Below the pieces are notes generated by a model. It was not told the DNA's origin, did not search any database, and saw nothing but the letters and a program-made list of their open reading frames with translations. A DNA stretch of 64,000 bases from Pseudomonas sp. JUb42 (GTDB lineage Bacteria; Pseudomonadota; Gammaproteobacteria; Pseudomonadales; Pseudomonadaceae), in assembly GCF_024807945.1 (NCBI RefSeq), contig NZ_JANUFD010000004.1, forward strand, positions 124,001 to 188,000, read 5' to 3'. The translations under genes were made by a program, and so were the position numbers. Shown one piece after another: positions 1-7,774 of this stretch. Every line of letters begins with the position of its first letter. Position 1 is the stretch's first letter.

Positions 1-288
1 CCTGATCAGCGAAGCCTGGTGCTTGAGCAGGAAGTCGCTTTCCAGCGGCGCGACACGATCATGAAAAACCTGGGTGATGGCTTGCGCGGCTTCGACGGCA
101 GCCTTGAGTTTGCCATTCCAGAGTTGGTAGCTCGCCAGCCGCGTAGCGTGTTCGATCTCCTGCCCGACCCAGGCAAGAATGCGCCGCTCAAGGTCGGTGA
201 TGTTCTGTCGCAGCAGGCTTTCGGGAAACGCCGGGGACAGGCTGCCCAGAGTCAGCAGATCGTCGAGGGTGTCGTGTGAGTCTTCCAT
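1..288 (-). CDS. Hypothetical protein, N-terminal part (runs off the window)
   Basis: An open frame runs from an ATG at 288 to the window edge without a stop (96 codons). GGAG lies 9 nt before this ATG; an in-frame ATG at 303 is a possible alternative start but has no ribosome-binding site. The visible part is acidic at the start, then largely helical with many Leu, Ala and Glu, and has no signal peptide or membrane segment. I do not recognise the family. It follows uraH on the same strand but is separated from it by a probable terminator, so it is likely its own unit. Confidence 0.55.
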   Translation of the reverse strand, partial: MEDSHDTLDDLLTLGSLSPAFPESLLRQNITDLERRILAWVGQEIEHATRLASYQLWNGKLKAAVEAAQAITQVFHDRVAPLESDFLLKHQASLIR

Positions 289-384
289 CAGGTGAAGCTC
301 CATTGATTCAGATCGCTGGAGCTTCCCTAAAGCAGGGCGGGAAATGGCGCTAACTATGTACAACAGTGCTTTTTTAGCGCCCAT

Positions 385-409
385 AAAAAAGCCTGCAGTG
401 TGGGCAGGC
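385..409 (-). terminator. Rho-independent terminator of uraH
   Basis: On the minus strand a 6-bp GC stem (GCCTGC/GCAGGC, 7-nt loop) is followed directly by six T residues. It lies about 30 bp after the uraH stop. Confidence 0.75.
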
Positions 410-440
410 AAGCGTCAGCCGTCAGGCCCGGCGCGACGGT

Positions 441-794
441 TCAACTGCCGCGATAGGTCGAATAACTGTAGGGCGAGACTAACAGCGGCACATGGTAGTG
501 CTCCTGACCGGCGTCAATCCCGAAGCGCAGCACCACGACGTCGAGAAACGCAGGATCGAGCAGGTCGACAGCACCTGCGCGGTAGTAATCACCGACATGG
601 AAATGCAATTGATAGACCCCGGAGCAGTACGCCTCACCTTGCAGCAAGGGCGTGTCGCAGCGGCCATCGCTATTGGTCAGGGTGCTGGCAAGCAGCTCAA
701 GCTGCGAGCCTGCGACCCGGTACAGTTCGACAGCAATATTGCTGCCCGGACGACCGTAGGCCGAGTCCAGTACGTGTGTAGTCAATCGTCCCAT
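441..794 (-). CDS. uraH: 5-hydroxyisourate hydrolase
   Basis: This 117-residue transthyretin-like protein hydrolyses 5-hydroxyisourate to OHCU, the second step of urate breakdown in the cytoplasm. It shows the family N-terminus ([15 protein letters not shown]), the [19 protein letters not shown] region and the diagnostic C-terminal YRGS tetrapeptide that separates these hydrolases from true transthyretin. The length is standard. It is transcribed divergently from puuE-uraD-alc-allA-puuD, and the 340-bp gap between them carries the regulatory motifs listed separately. All other enzymes of the pathway are encoded within the next 5 kb. Confidence 0.95.
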   Translation of the reverse strand: MGRLTTHVLDSAYGRPGSNIAVELYRVAGSQLELLASTLTNSDGRCDTPLLQGEAYCSGVYQLHFHVGDYYRAGAVDLLDPAFLDVVVLRFGIDAGQEHYHVPLLVSPYSYSTYRGS

Positions 795-1003
795 GGCGTA
801 TCGACGCTCCTGTGGCGGTAGAGGATAGTGAAGTCACGCACCTTGAAGGTGCAGGAAAAACCAAAACGATGCACGATTAAGACATTTCGGGGAAAAACTG
901 TACACAATAAATCCCGTAACGCTGGCTGCGTAAAAGTCTGAGCAACCGAGATCACCCTGTTCAAGGGCACACCGAGGAAAGCATTGGTTTTTTTACCGTT
1001 AAC

Positions 1004-1015
1004 CTGACCAATCAG
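1004..1015. promoter_or_regulatory. Palindromic motif CTGACC-AA-TCAG upstream of puuE
   Basis: CTGACCAATCAG occurs here and again, identical over 12 bp, at 5983-5994 before the tsx-like gene; a perfect-palindrome variant (CTGACCGGTCAG) lies at 5838-5849. Here it overlaps the -24 element of a sigma-54-like promoter. It is probably an operator of a purine-pathway regulator; the regulator is not identifiable from this window. Confidence 0.5.
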
Positions 1016-1029
1016 GCAAGTTTATTGCA
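1014..1029 (+). promoter_or_regulatory. Sigma-54-like -24/-12 promoter of the puuE operon
   Basis: AGGCAAGTTTATTGCA has GG and GC exactly 12 bp apart and the TTGC -12 block. The -12 GC ends 107 bp before the puuE start codon; the equivalent element before tsx is 105 bp from its start codon. RpoN control would fit nitrogen-regulated purine catabolism. Confidence 0.45.
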
Positions 1030-1079
1030 TTACCTTGAGCCATGGCGTTTTCGTCAATGGGCTTACGATTCAAAACAAA

Positions 1080-1093
1080 GATTGTATACAATC
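1080..1093. promoter_or_regulatory. Perfect 14-bp palindrome GATTGTATACAATC
   Basis: The core TTGTATACAA fits the T-N-G-T-N-N-A-C-N-A pattern recognised by many GntR-family repressors. It lies 42 bp before the puuE GTG start. A degenerate relative (CTGTACACAA) sits near 898-907 on the uraH side of the divergent region. This suggests a GntR-type regulator; none is encoded in the window. Confidence 0.5.
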
Positions 1094-1134
1094 AACACCT
1101 TGCCCGCCGCCACCTGTCTTGAAGGAAAATTGTA

Positions 1135-2067
1135 GTGAGCACCGATTACCCACGCGACCTGATCGGTTACGGCAGTAACCCGCCCCATCCGCACTGGCCC
1201 GGCAATGCCCGCATTGCGTTGTCGTTCGTGCTCAATTACGAAGAAGGCGGCGAGCGTAATATCCTCCATGGCGACAAGGAATCCGAAGCCTTTCTGTCCG
1301 AGATGGTCGCCGCGCAGCCGTTGCAGGGCGCGCGCAACATGAGCATGGAATCGCTCTACGAATACGGCAGCCGCGCCGGCGTCTGGCGCATCCTCAAGCT
1401 GTTCAGAGAATTCGACATTCCCCTGACCATCTTCGCCGTGGCCATGGCCGCCCAGCGTCACCCGGACGTGATCCGCGCCATGGTTGCCCTGGGCCATGAG
1501 ATCTGCAGCCACGGTTATCGCTGGATCGACTATCAGTACATGGACGAGGCCCAGGAGCGCGCCCATATGCTCGAGGCCATCCGCATCCTCACCGAGATCA
1601 GCGGCGAGCGGCCACTGGGTTGGTACACCGGTCGTACCGGACCCAATACCCGGCGCCTGGTGATGGAAGAAGGCGGCTTTCTCTACGATTGCGACACCTA
1701 CGACGACGACCTGCCCTACTGGGAGCCGAACAACCCCACCGGCAAGCCCCATCTGGTGATCCCTTACACCCTCGACACCAATGACATGCGTTTCACCCAG
1801 GTGCAGGGTTTCAATAACGGCGAACAGTTTTTCCAGTACCTCAAGGACGCCTTCGACGTGCTCTACGAAGAAGGCAGCGAAGCGCCGAAGATGCTTTCCA
1901 TCGGCCTGCATTGCCGCCTGATCGGCCGCCCGGCGCGACTGGCCGCCCTCAAGCGCTTCATCGAATACGCCAAGGGCCATGAGCAGGTATGGTTCGCCCG
2001 GCGCGTCGATATCGCCCGGCACTGGCACAGCGAACATCCGTACCAGGCAACCGAGGCCGCCCAATGA
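1135..2067 (+). CDS. puuE: Allantoinase, PuuE (polysaccharide-deacetylase fold)
   Basis: This 310-residue protein hydrolyses allantoin to allantoate. It belongs to the metal-independent PuuE type with a NodB-like deacetylase fold, not the amidohydrolase AllB type. Family features are the N-terminal DYPRDLIGYGSNPPHPHWP block and the HEICSHGYRWIDY segment near residues 121-133. The start is a GTG at 1135, which gives the standard N-terminus STDYPRDL. It is the first gene of an operon in which the next gene, uraD, begins inside its stop codon. The upstream region has a sigma-54-like element and two palindromes. Confidence 0.95.
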   Translation: MSTDYPRDLIGYGSNPPHPHWPGNARIALSFVLNYEEGGERNILHGDKESEAFLSEMVAAQPLQGARNMSMESLYEYGSRAGVWRILKLFREFDIPLTIFAVAMAAQRHPDVIRAMVALGHEICSHGYRWIDYQYMDEAQERAHMLEAIRILTEISGERPLGWYTGRTGPNTRRLVMEEGGFLYDCDTYDDDLPYWEPNNPTGKPHLVIPYTLDTNDMRFTQVQGFNNGEQFFQYLKDAFDVLYEEGSEAPKMLSIGLHCRLIGRPARLAALKRFIEYAKGHEQVWFARRVDIARHWHSEHPYQATEAAQ

Positions 2068-2567
2068 GCGGCCTGCCCGCGTCATCCAATCGCGAGGAGT
2101 TTGTCCGCGCCCTGGCCGATATCTACGAGCATTCGCCCTGGGTCGCGGCAACCACTTGGGACCGCTACCACGACACCCCGCTCAACTCAGTAGAGGCGCT
2201 GCACGGGCGTATGAGCGAGGTGCTGCTCGGCGCCGATCACGCCGCGCAACTGGCCCTGATCAACGCCCACCCGGACCTGGCCGGCAAGGCTGCCGTGCAA
2301 GGCCAATTGACTGCCGCCAGCACTGGCGAACAGGCCGGCGCTGGCATCCACCAGTGCACCCCGGAAGAATTCCAGCGTTTCACCGAACTCAACGCGGCCT
2401 ACAAGGCAAAATTCGGCTTTCCGTTCATCATGGCGGTCAAGGGCAGCAACCGGCATCAGATCCTCGCCGCCTTTGAAACGCGCATTCACCACGAAGCCGC
2501 CACCGAATTCGCCTGCGCCCTGGCTGAAATCAACAAGATCGCGCTATTTCGCCTACAAGCCCTGTAG
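2064..2567 (+). CDS. uraD: OHCU decarboxylase
   Basis: This 167-residue protein decarboxylates 2-oxo-4-hydroxy-4-carboxy-5-ureidoimidazoline to (S)-allantoin, so urate is converted to the right stereoisomer for PuuE. Recognisable elements are NAHPDLAGKA around the catalytic His69, the ELNAAYKAKFGFPFI segment and KGSNRHQIL near residues 126-134. The ATG at 2064 overlaps the puuE stop as ATGA, suggesting translational coupling. A longer in-frame opening upstream exists but lies inside puuE and is not conserved-looking. Confidence 0.95.
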   Translation: MSGLPASSNREEFVRALADIYEHSPWVAATTWDRYHDTPLNSVEALHGRMSEVLLGADHAAQLALINAHPDLAGKAAVQGQLTAASTGEQAGAGIHQCTPEEFQRFTELNAAYKAKFGFPFIMAVKGSNRHQILAAFETRIHHEAATEFACALAEINKIALFRLQAL

Positions 2568-2610
2568 GCTCAGCCGATAGCGTCCCCGTCATCACAAGGC
2601 AGACCCAAGA

Positions 2611-3606
2611 ATGAAAGTTTACGCCGCACCGTTCGAAAAGTTCGTCAACCTGGCCGATGCCCGCCTCGGCACCAAAATCCTTTCCGTCACCGACGATTGG
2701 TTCGCCGACGCCAACCGCCTGTTCCAGCCGACCCCGGCGGTGTGGAAAGAAGGCGTGTTCGATGACAACGGCAAGTGGATGGACGGCTGGGAATCGCGGC
2801 GCAAGCGTTTTGAAGGCTTCGACACTGCCGTGATCCGCCTGGGCGTACCCGGCACGATCAAGGGCGTGGACATCGACACTTCGTATTTCACCGGTAACTT
2901 CCCGCCTTCGGCTTCCCTTGAAGCCTGCTTCCTGGCCTCGGGCGAACCGGACGAAAACACCCAGTGGGTTGAAGTGCTGCCTGCCGTCGAACTGCAAGGC
3001 AACAGCCATCACTACCATGCTATCGACGACAGCCAGGCCTATAGCCACCTGCGTTTCAATATCTACCCGGACGGCGGCGTGGCGCGTCTGCGCGTATATG
3101 GCGTGCCGTACCGCGACTGGGCTACGGTCAGCGCCGATGAGCAGATCGACCTGGTCAGCGCCCTCAACGGTGGCCGCTCCCTGGCCTGCTCTGACGAGCA
3201 CTACGGCAGCATGAGCAACATCCTCAACCCCGGCCGTGGTGTGAACATGGGCGACGGCTGGGAAACCGCGCGCCGCCGCACGCCAGGCAATGACTGGGTG
3301 ATCATCGCCCTGGGCCATGCCGGCGAAGTGGAAAAAGTCATAGTCGACACCCTGCACTTCAAGGGCAACTACCCGGACAGCTGCTCGATCCAGGCGGCGT
3401 TCGTCAAAGGCGGCACCGACAGCCAGATCGAAACCCAGAGCCTGTTCTGGCGCGAACTGCTGCCCAGCCAGAAACTGAGCATGCACGCTGAGCACGAATT
3501 CGCCGAACAGATCAAGGCCCTGGGCCCGATCACCCATATCCGCCTGAATGTGTTTCCGGATGGCGGGGTGAGTCGCCTGCGCGTGTTGGGCAAAGTCGTA
3601 AAATAA
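2611..3606 (+). CDS. alc: Allantoicase
   Basis: This 331-residue enzyme splits allantoate into ureidoglycolate and urea. It consists of two homologous jelly-roll domains of about 160 residues. The duplication is visible as the paired endings [11 protein letters not shown] (about residue 155-165) and [11 protein letters not shown] (about residue 316-326). The length is normal for the bacterial family. It lies 43 bp after uraD in the same direction, and a REP-type palindrome follows its stop before allA. Urea is released, but no urease genes are in the window. Confidence 0.95.
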   Translation: MKVYAAPFEKFVNLADARLGTKILSVTDDWFADANRLFQPTPAVWKEGVFDDNGKWMDGWESRRKRFEGFDTAVIRLGVPGTIKGVDIDTSYFTGNFPPSASLEACFLASGEPDENTQWVEVLPAVELQGNSHHYHAIDDSQAYSHLRFNIYPDGGVARLRVYGVPYRDWATVSADEQIDLVSALNGGRSLACSDEHYGSMSNILNPGRGVNMGDGWETARRRTPGNDWVIIALGHAGEVEKVIVDTLHFKGNYPDSCSIQAAFVKGGTDSQIETQSLFWRELLPSQKLSMHAEHEFAEQIKALGPITHIRLNVFPDGGVSRLRVLGKVVK

Positions 3607-3620
3607 GTACAGGCCTGATT

Positions 3621-3710
3621 GTGGGAGCGGATTCATCCGCGAAGGCGGTATTTCAAAGGCCGTAGATGTGTCGGATGTATCGGCCTTTTCGCGGATGAAT
3701 CCGCTCCCAC
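3621..3710. repeat. REP pair, GCGGATTCATCCGC type
   Basis: Two inverted arms starting GTGGGAGCGGATTCATCCGC enclose about 45 bp of variable sequence. It lies between alc and allA, inside the operon. The same type occurs at 27483-27572. Confidence 0.85.
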
Positions 3711-3751
3711 AGTGATGTGATTTGCCAATATTTGAGAACAGAAGACCCCGC

Positions 3752-4255
3752 ATGCGCACATTGATTATCGAGCCATTGACCAAAGAAGCCTTTGCCCCGT
3801 TCGGTGATGTCATCGAAACCGACGGCAGCGCCCACTTCATGATCAACAACGGCTCGACCCAGCGCTTCCATCGCCTGGCCGAGGTGCAGACCGCGCAGCC
3901 GGACGACAAGGCGATCATCAGCATCTTCCGCGCCGAGGCCCTGGAAATGCCGCTGACCGTACGCATGCTCGAGCGCCATCCGCAGGGCAGCCAGGCCTTT
4001 GTGCCGCTGCTCGGCAACCCTTTTCTGGTCGTGGTCGCGCCACTTGGCGATGCACCTGACTCAGAGTTGACCCGCGCCTTCATCAGCAATGGCAGGCAGG
4101 GTGTTAATTACCATCGCGGCGTCTGGCACCACCCGGTGCTGACGATCGAAAAGCGGGATGACTTCCTGGTGGTTGATCGCAGTGGCAGTGGCAATAACTG
4201 CGATGAGCATTTCTTCGAAGAGGACCAGATGCTGGTTCTTGATCCCCACTTTTAA
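3752..4255 (+). CDS. allA: Ureidoglycolate lyase
   Basis: This 167-residue cupin-like enzyme converts ureidoglycolate to glyoxylate and urea, the last step of the pathway. It carries the family N-terminus LIIEPLTKEAFAPFGDVIE and the VNYHRGVWHHPVLTI segment near residues 111-125 with the metal-site histidines. The ATG at 3752 is chosen because the protein then starts as relatives do (MRTLIIEPL). An upstream in-frame ATG at 3722 would lie in the edge of the repeat region. puuD follows after 41 bp. Confidence 0.95.
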   Translation: MRTLIIEPLTKEAFAPFGDVIETDGSAHFMINNGSTQRFHRLAEVQTAQPDDKAIISIFRAEALEMPLTVRMLERHPQGSQAFVPLLGNPFLVVVAPLGDAPDSELTRAFISNGRQGVNYHRGVWHHPVLTIEKRDDFLVVDRSGSGNNCDEHFFEEDQMLVLDPHF

Positions 4256-4296
4256 AAAGGGCCTGTACACCCGCAAATGGGGGCAGGCGAACGGTA

Positions 4297-5595
4297 ATGA
4301 CTGTGCAAGCACATCTGATGGAATGGCTGAACCTGAGCGTGCGCTGGGTTCATATGATCGTGGGCGTGGCCTGGATCGGCGCCTCGTTCTATTTCGTCTG
4401 GCTGGAGAACAACCTCAACCGGGTCAACCCGCGTGACGGCCTGTCCGGAGACCTCTGGGCAATCCACGGTGGCGGCATCTACCACCTGGAAAAATACAAA
4501 CTGGCACCACCAACCATGCCGGAGAACCTGCACTGGTTCAAATGGGAGGCCTACTCCACCTGGCTGTCCGGGGTGGCGCTGCTCTGCGTAGTCTTCTACG
4601 CCAACCCGACCCTTTACCTGCTCGCCCCCGGCAGCAGCCTGACCGGCGCCGAAGGCGTGCATATCGGCCTGGGCTCGCTGATCGTCGGCTGGTTCGTCTA
4701 CAGCTTTCTGTGCGACTCAGCCCTGGGCAAGCGCCCGGCCCTGCTCGGCCTGATCCTGTTCATCCTGCTGGTGGCCGCTGCCTACGGCTACAGCCAGATC
4801 TTCAGCGGCCGTGGCGCGTACCTGCATGTCGGCGCGGTGATCGGCACCATCATGGTCGGCAACGTGTTCCGCATCATCATGCCCGCCCAGCGCGCCCTGG
4901 TCGCGGCCATCGCCGAGAACCGCACGCCGGACCCGGCACTTCCGGCCAAGGGCCTGCTGCGTTCGCGGCACAACAACTACTTCACCCTGCCAGTGCTGTT
5001 CATCATGATCAGCAACCACTTTCCGAGCACCTACGGCAGCCCTTACAACTGGCTGATCCTCGCAGGTATCGCGGTACTGGCGGTGCTGGTCCGGCATTAC
5101 TTCAACACCCGCCACAACAGCCACAAGTTCGCCTGGACCCTGCCCGTGGCCGCATTGGGCATGCTTTGCCTGGCCTATGTCACCGGCCCGGTGCCACTGC
5201 CTTCGGCTACTGCGCCAGGCCCGGCGAAGATCGACTATCAGCCACTGCCGGCCACGGCCATCGGCGGCCATCGGGCTGATGAAGTGAAACCGGCAGCGGC
5301 GCCCGAACCCGAAGTCGTAGCCAAGGTGCCCGAGGTGGACTTCGAGAAGATCCATCAGATGATCCAGCAACGCTGCGCCGTCTGCCATTCGGCCAAACCG
5401 ACCAGCTCGCTGTTCAGCAGTGCCCCGGCCGGAATCATATTCGACACCCCACAGCAGATCCAGCTACTGGCGCCACGCATCCAGGCCCAGGCCGTGACCG
5501 CGCAAATCATGCCCTTGGGCAACATCACCCAGATGACTCAGCAGGAACGGGACATGCTCGGGGCGTGGATCGATGCCGGGGCGAAGATCAATTAA
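4297..5595 (+). CDS. puuD: Membrane-bound urate hydroxylase with C-terminal cytochrome c domain
   Basis: This 432-residue inner-membrane protein oxidises urate to 5-hydroxyisourate, the first step of the pathway. The first 300 residues hold about eight hydrophobic segments (for example near residues 17-32 and 144-167) with conserved histidines such as HMIVGVAWIGASF. A proline- and alanine-rich linker leads to a c-type haem domain with Cys360-Ala-Val-Cys363-His364. Electrons therefore probably pass to the respiratory chain instead of to oxygen with H2O2 release as in soluble uricase. It ends the catabolic operon. Confidence 0.93.
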   Translation: MTVQAHLMEWLNLSVRWVHMIVGVAWIGASFYFVWLENNLNRVNPRDGLSGDLWAIHGGGIYHLEKYKLAPPTMPENLHWFKWEAYSTWLSGVALLCVVFYANPTLYLLAPGSSLTGAEGVHIGLGSLIVGWFVYSFLCDSALGKRPALLGLILFILLVAAAYGYSQIFSGRGAYLHVGAVIGTIMVGNVFRIIMPAQRALVAAIAENRTPDPALPAKGLLRSRHNNYFTLPVLFIMISNHFPSTYGSPYNWLILAGIAVLAVLVRHYFNTRHNSHKFAWTLPVAALGMLCLAYVTGPVPLPSATAPGPAKIDYQPLPATAIGGHRADEVKPAAAPEPEVVAKVPEVDFEKIHQMIQQRCAVCHSAKPTSSLFSSAPAGIIFDTPQQIQLLAPRIQAQAVTAQIMPLGNITQMTQQERDMLGAWIDAGAKIN

Positions 5596-5621
5596 CACCT
5601 GCCTGGATTAATGCAAACTCT

Positions 5622-5711
5622 GTGGGATCGGCTTTAGCCGGGAAGACATTAGAGCAGGCGATAGACATTTATCGATCTTGCCTGCGCCTTCCCGGCTAAA
5701 GCCGGTCCCAC
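5622..5711. repeat. REP pair, CCGGCTTTAGCCGGGAAG type
   Basis: Inverted arms starting GTGGGATCGGCTTTAGCC and ending in the complementary GGCTAAAGCCGGTCCCAC flank a variable centre. It follows puuD. A second copy of this type is at 39740-39829. Confidence 0.85.
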
Positions 5712-5837
5712 AACAGTATTCGGCGCTTGATATCCCCGCCCCATCTTCTCCCGCTGCGCCCCATCCAGGCGCACTTGAACCACCCCGGCCCACTCAGTAT
5801 CCTGCGCGCCCCCTGCCCGCCAGGGGTAGAAATCTTC

Positions 5838-5849
5838 CTGACCGGTCAG
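5838..5849. promoter_or_regulatory. Perfect palindrome CTGACCGGTCAG, distal tsx operator candidate
   Basis: This is the third member of the CTGACC-NN-TCAG set, followed like the others by a purine, C, and an AT-rich stretch. It lies 145 bp upstream of the second tsx-side copy, a spacing that could allow looping. Confidence 0.45.
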
Positions 5850-5954
5850 ACCATTAATAAATCCCGGAAACTTCAGCCGGAATAACCCTGAAAACTGCGA
5901 AACCGACTGATTTCTCCTCAGCCGAATGCTTTTTTTCGTCTTTTTTCAGGCGAT

Positions 5955-5970
5955 TGGCGCAGCTCTTGCT
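5955..5970 (+). promoter_or_regulatory. Sigma-54-like promoter of the tsx-like gene
   Basis: TGGCGCAGCTCTTGCT matches the RpoN consensus TGGC-N8-TTGC, with GG and GC 12 bp apart. The CTGACCAATCAG motif begins 13 bp downstream, across the expected transcription start. Confidence 0.5.
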
Positions 5971-5982
5971 ATCACCTTAAAG

Positions 5983-5994
5983 CTGACCAATCAG
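5983..5994. promoter_or_regulatory. Palindromic motif CTGACC-AA-TCAG upstream of tsx-like gene
   Basis: This 12-bp sequence is identical to 1004-1015 before puuE. Its position at about +2 to +13 of the predicted sigma-54 start would suit a repressor. Confidence 0.5.
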
Positions 5995-6073
5995 ACAGTA
6001 TTTATAACCGGGAAAAGACGCCAAAACAGAGCGTTAGCCCTCAACGAAAACTTTGACCCAAGGGAGCAAATCG

Positions 6074-6859
6074 ATGAACCGTATTCTTTCCAGCGCGATT
6101 CTGGCCACCAGTCTGTTGGCCGCCGGGCCAACCATGGCAGAGGACTTGCTGCAATGGCAGAGCAACAGCCTGACCTACCTGAACGGCAAGGACTTCGCCG
6201 TTAACCCGGAAATCCAGCAGACCTTCACCTTCGAACACGCCGACAGCTGGAAGTACGGCGATAACTTCCTGTTCATCGACAAGATCTTCTACAACGGCAA
6301 GCGCGACCCTGGCGTCGGCACCAACACCTACTACGGCGAGTTCTCCCCGCGCCTGTCCATGGGCAAGATCTTCGGCCAGAAATTCCAGTTCGGCCCGATC
6401 ACCGACGTGCTACTGGCCGCGACCTATGAGTTCGGCGAAGGCGATGTCGAGTCTTATCTGATCGGCCCCGGCTTCGACCTCAACGTCCCAGGTTTCGACT
6501 ACTTCCAGCTCAACTTCTACAAGCGCTACACCGAAGGCCCGCGTGCCGGTGACAACGCCTGGCAGATCACGCCTGTGTGGTCCTACACCATCCCCGTAGG
6601 CAAGTCCGATGTGCTGATCGACGGCTTCATGGATTGGGTGGTGGACAACGACGTCAACTCCCATGGCAGCTACCACTCCAACCTGCACTTCAACCCACAG
6701 ATCAAATACGACCTGGGCAAAGCGCTGAACTACCCGGAGAAAAAGCTCTACGTCGGCATCGAGTATGATTACTGGAGCAACAAGTACGGCATTGAAAACA
6801 GCCGTAACTTCGACACCAATCAAAATACCGCGAGCTTGTTGGTGAAAGTGTTCTTCTAA
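6074..6859 (+). CDS. Tsx-like nucleoside-specific outer-membrane channel
   Basis: This 261-residue protein has a cleavable signal peptide (MNRILSSAILATSLLAAG, cleavage probably after TMA near residue 22). It then shows alternating aromatic and charged residues typical of a small beta-barrel and ends in Phe (LLVKVFF), as outer-membrane barrels do. The sequence resembles the Tsx/OmpK family of nucleoside channels. The ATG at 6074 follows an AGGGAG ribosome-binding site. Location beside the urate genes and sharing of their palindromic motif suggest it imports purine nucleosides or bases. The substrate is inferred. Confidence 0.85.
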   Translation: MNRILSSAILATSLLAAGPTMAEDLLQWQSNSLTYLNGKDFAVNPEIQQTFTFEHADSWKYGDNFLFIDKIFYNGKRDPGVGTNTYYGEFSPRLSMGKIFGQKFQFGPITDVLLAATYEFGEGDVESYLIGPGFDLNVPGFDYFQLNFYKRYTEGPRAGDNAWQITPVWSYTIPVGKSDVLIDGFMDWVVDNDVNSHGSYHSNLHFNPQIKYDLGKALNYPEKKLYVGIEYDYWSNKYGIENSRNFDTNQNTASLLVKVFF

Positions 6860-6932
6860 TACTTCCAACCGCACAGTTTCAAGACAAAAACATTACAGAA
6901 GCAGGATTTACTACCCTGCCACTGTCAATTAC

Positions 6933-6951
6933 GCGGGCACCCTGTGCCCGC
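6933..6951 (+). terminator. GC hairpin after the tsx-like gene, weak terminator candidate
   Basis: An 8-bp stem GCGGGCAC/GTGCCCGC with a 3-nt loop lies 74 bp past the stop but has only a short TGTTA tail, so termination is uncertain. Confidence 0.35.
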
Positions 6952-6960
6952 TGTTACAGT

Positions 6961-6978
6961 TGTGAAAAGCTTTTCACA
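6961..6978. promoter_or_regulatory. Perfect 18-bp palindrome TGTGAAAAGCTTTTCACA
   Basis: It lies 83 bp before the heptose-phosphatase-like gene and is the best operator candidate for that gene. It is not a Vfr/CRP site, because the TGTGA and TCACA halves are separated by 8 bp instead of 6. Confidence 0.45.
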
Positions 6979-7060
6979 TCCCTTTCACCGGACATTGACT
7001 TGTCGCCTCATAAACTCCGGCCCAGAGCGTTAATCCCCCTCTTGCCGGAACTGTTTGACC

Positions 7061-7741
7061 ATGGAAACATTTCTCAGCCGAATCGTATTGAACGGGCGCA
7101 GCGGCTTCAGCACCCTGCGGCCTTATCGAAACATCCTTTTCATCGTATTCGGCCTGATCATCACGGCAGCCTTGAGCGCCTATGCCTTTTCCCCCGCCTC
7201 TGCTCCGGACCTCGCCCAGCGCAACAATTTCCAGAAAGCCGACATCAATGGCCTCTGGGGTCGTGGCGAACTGGTGGTGCTGATGCGCCATGTCGAACGC
7301 TGTGATCACTCCACCAACCCTTGCATGGGCGACCCCGCAGGCATTACCCGCAAGGGCCAGAACATGGCCATCGAACTGAACAAGTCGATGAGGACCCTGG
7401 GCCTGAACAACACCGATATTTTCAGTAGCCCGCTGCTGCGTACCACCCAGACCTCGCATTTTGTCTTCGATCGCACAGTCGCCAATCAGGACTGGCTGAT
7501 CAATTGCCGCAAGACCATGCTTCAAGACGTCGTGGCACATAAGGTCGGTCAACGTAATCTGATCCTGGTCACCCACAGTGAATGTATCGACCAACTGGAA
7601 AAGTCCCTGAATATTCCCCGAACCATGATGAATTACGGTGCATCGCTGATCGTTTCCATCGACCCCAACAGCCATAAGCCAAAGATTATCGGATTTATGG
7701 ATGCGCCAGGCTGGAAAACCGTTCTGGCAAAAACGCCTTGA
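7061..7741 (+). CDS. Histidine-phosphatase-family protein, Ais-like (LPS heptose phosphatase candidate)
   Basis: This 226-residue protein has one N-terminal membrane segment (about residues 24-43), so its catalytic domain is probably periplasmic. The phosphoglycerate-mutase-like signature LMRHVERCD places the catalytic His at residue 77, and LVTHSECID supplies the second active-site His. The pattern resembles the Ais protein of enteric bacteria, which removes phosphate from lipopolysaccharide core heptose. The ATG at 7061 is preferred over a TTG two codons upstream. A PAP2 phosphatase follows after 33 bp, suggesting a two-gene envelope-modification unit. The exact substrate is inferred. Confidence 0.75.
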   Translation: METFLSRIVLNGRSGFSTLRPYRNILFIVFGLIITAALSAYAFSPASAPDLAQRNNFQKADINGLWGRGELVVLMRHVERCDHSTNPCMGDPAGITRKGQNMAIELNKSMRTLGLNNTDIFSSPLLRTTQTSHFVFDRTVANQDWLINCRKTMLQDVVAHKVGQRNLILVTHSECIDQLEKSLNIPRTMMNYGASLIVSIDPNSHKPKIIGFMDAPGWKTVLAKTP

Positions 7742-7774
7742 ATACAATCTGTTTTATCGCTGGAGTTTCATGAC

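Noticed and set aside
2530..4089. A 519-codon minus-strand frame across alc and allA
   Set aside because: It runs through two well-supported plus-strand genes and a REP element, with low-complexity translation.
6961..6978. Vfr/CRP site
   Set aside because: TGTGA and TCACA are 8 bp apart, while CRP-type sites need 6 bp.
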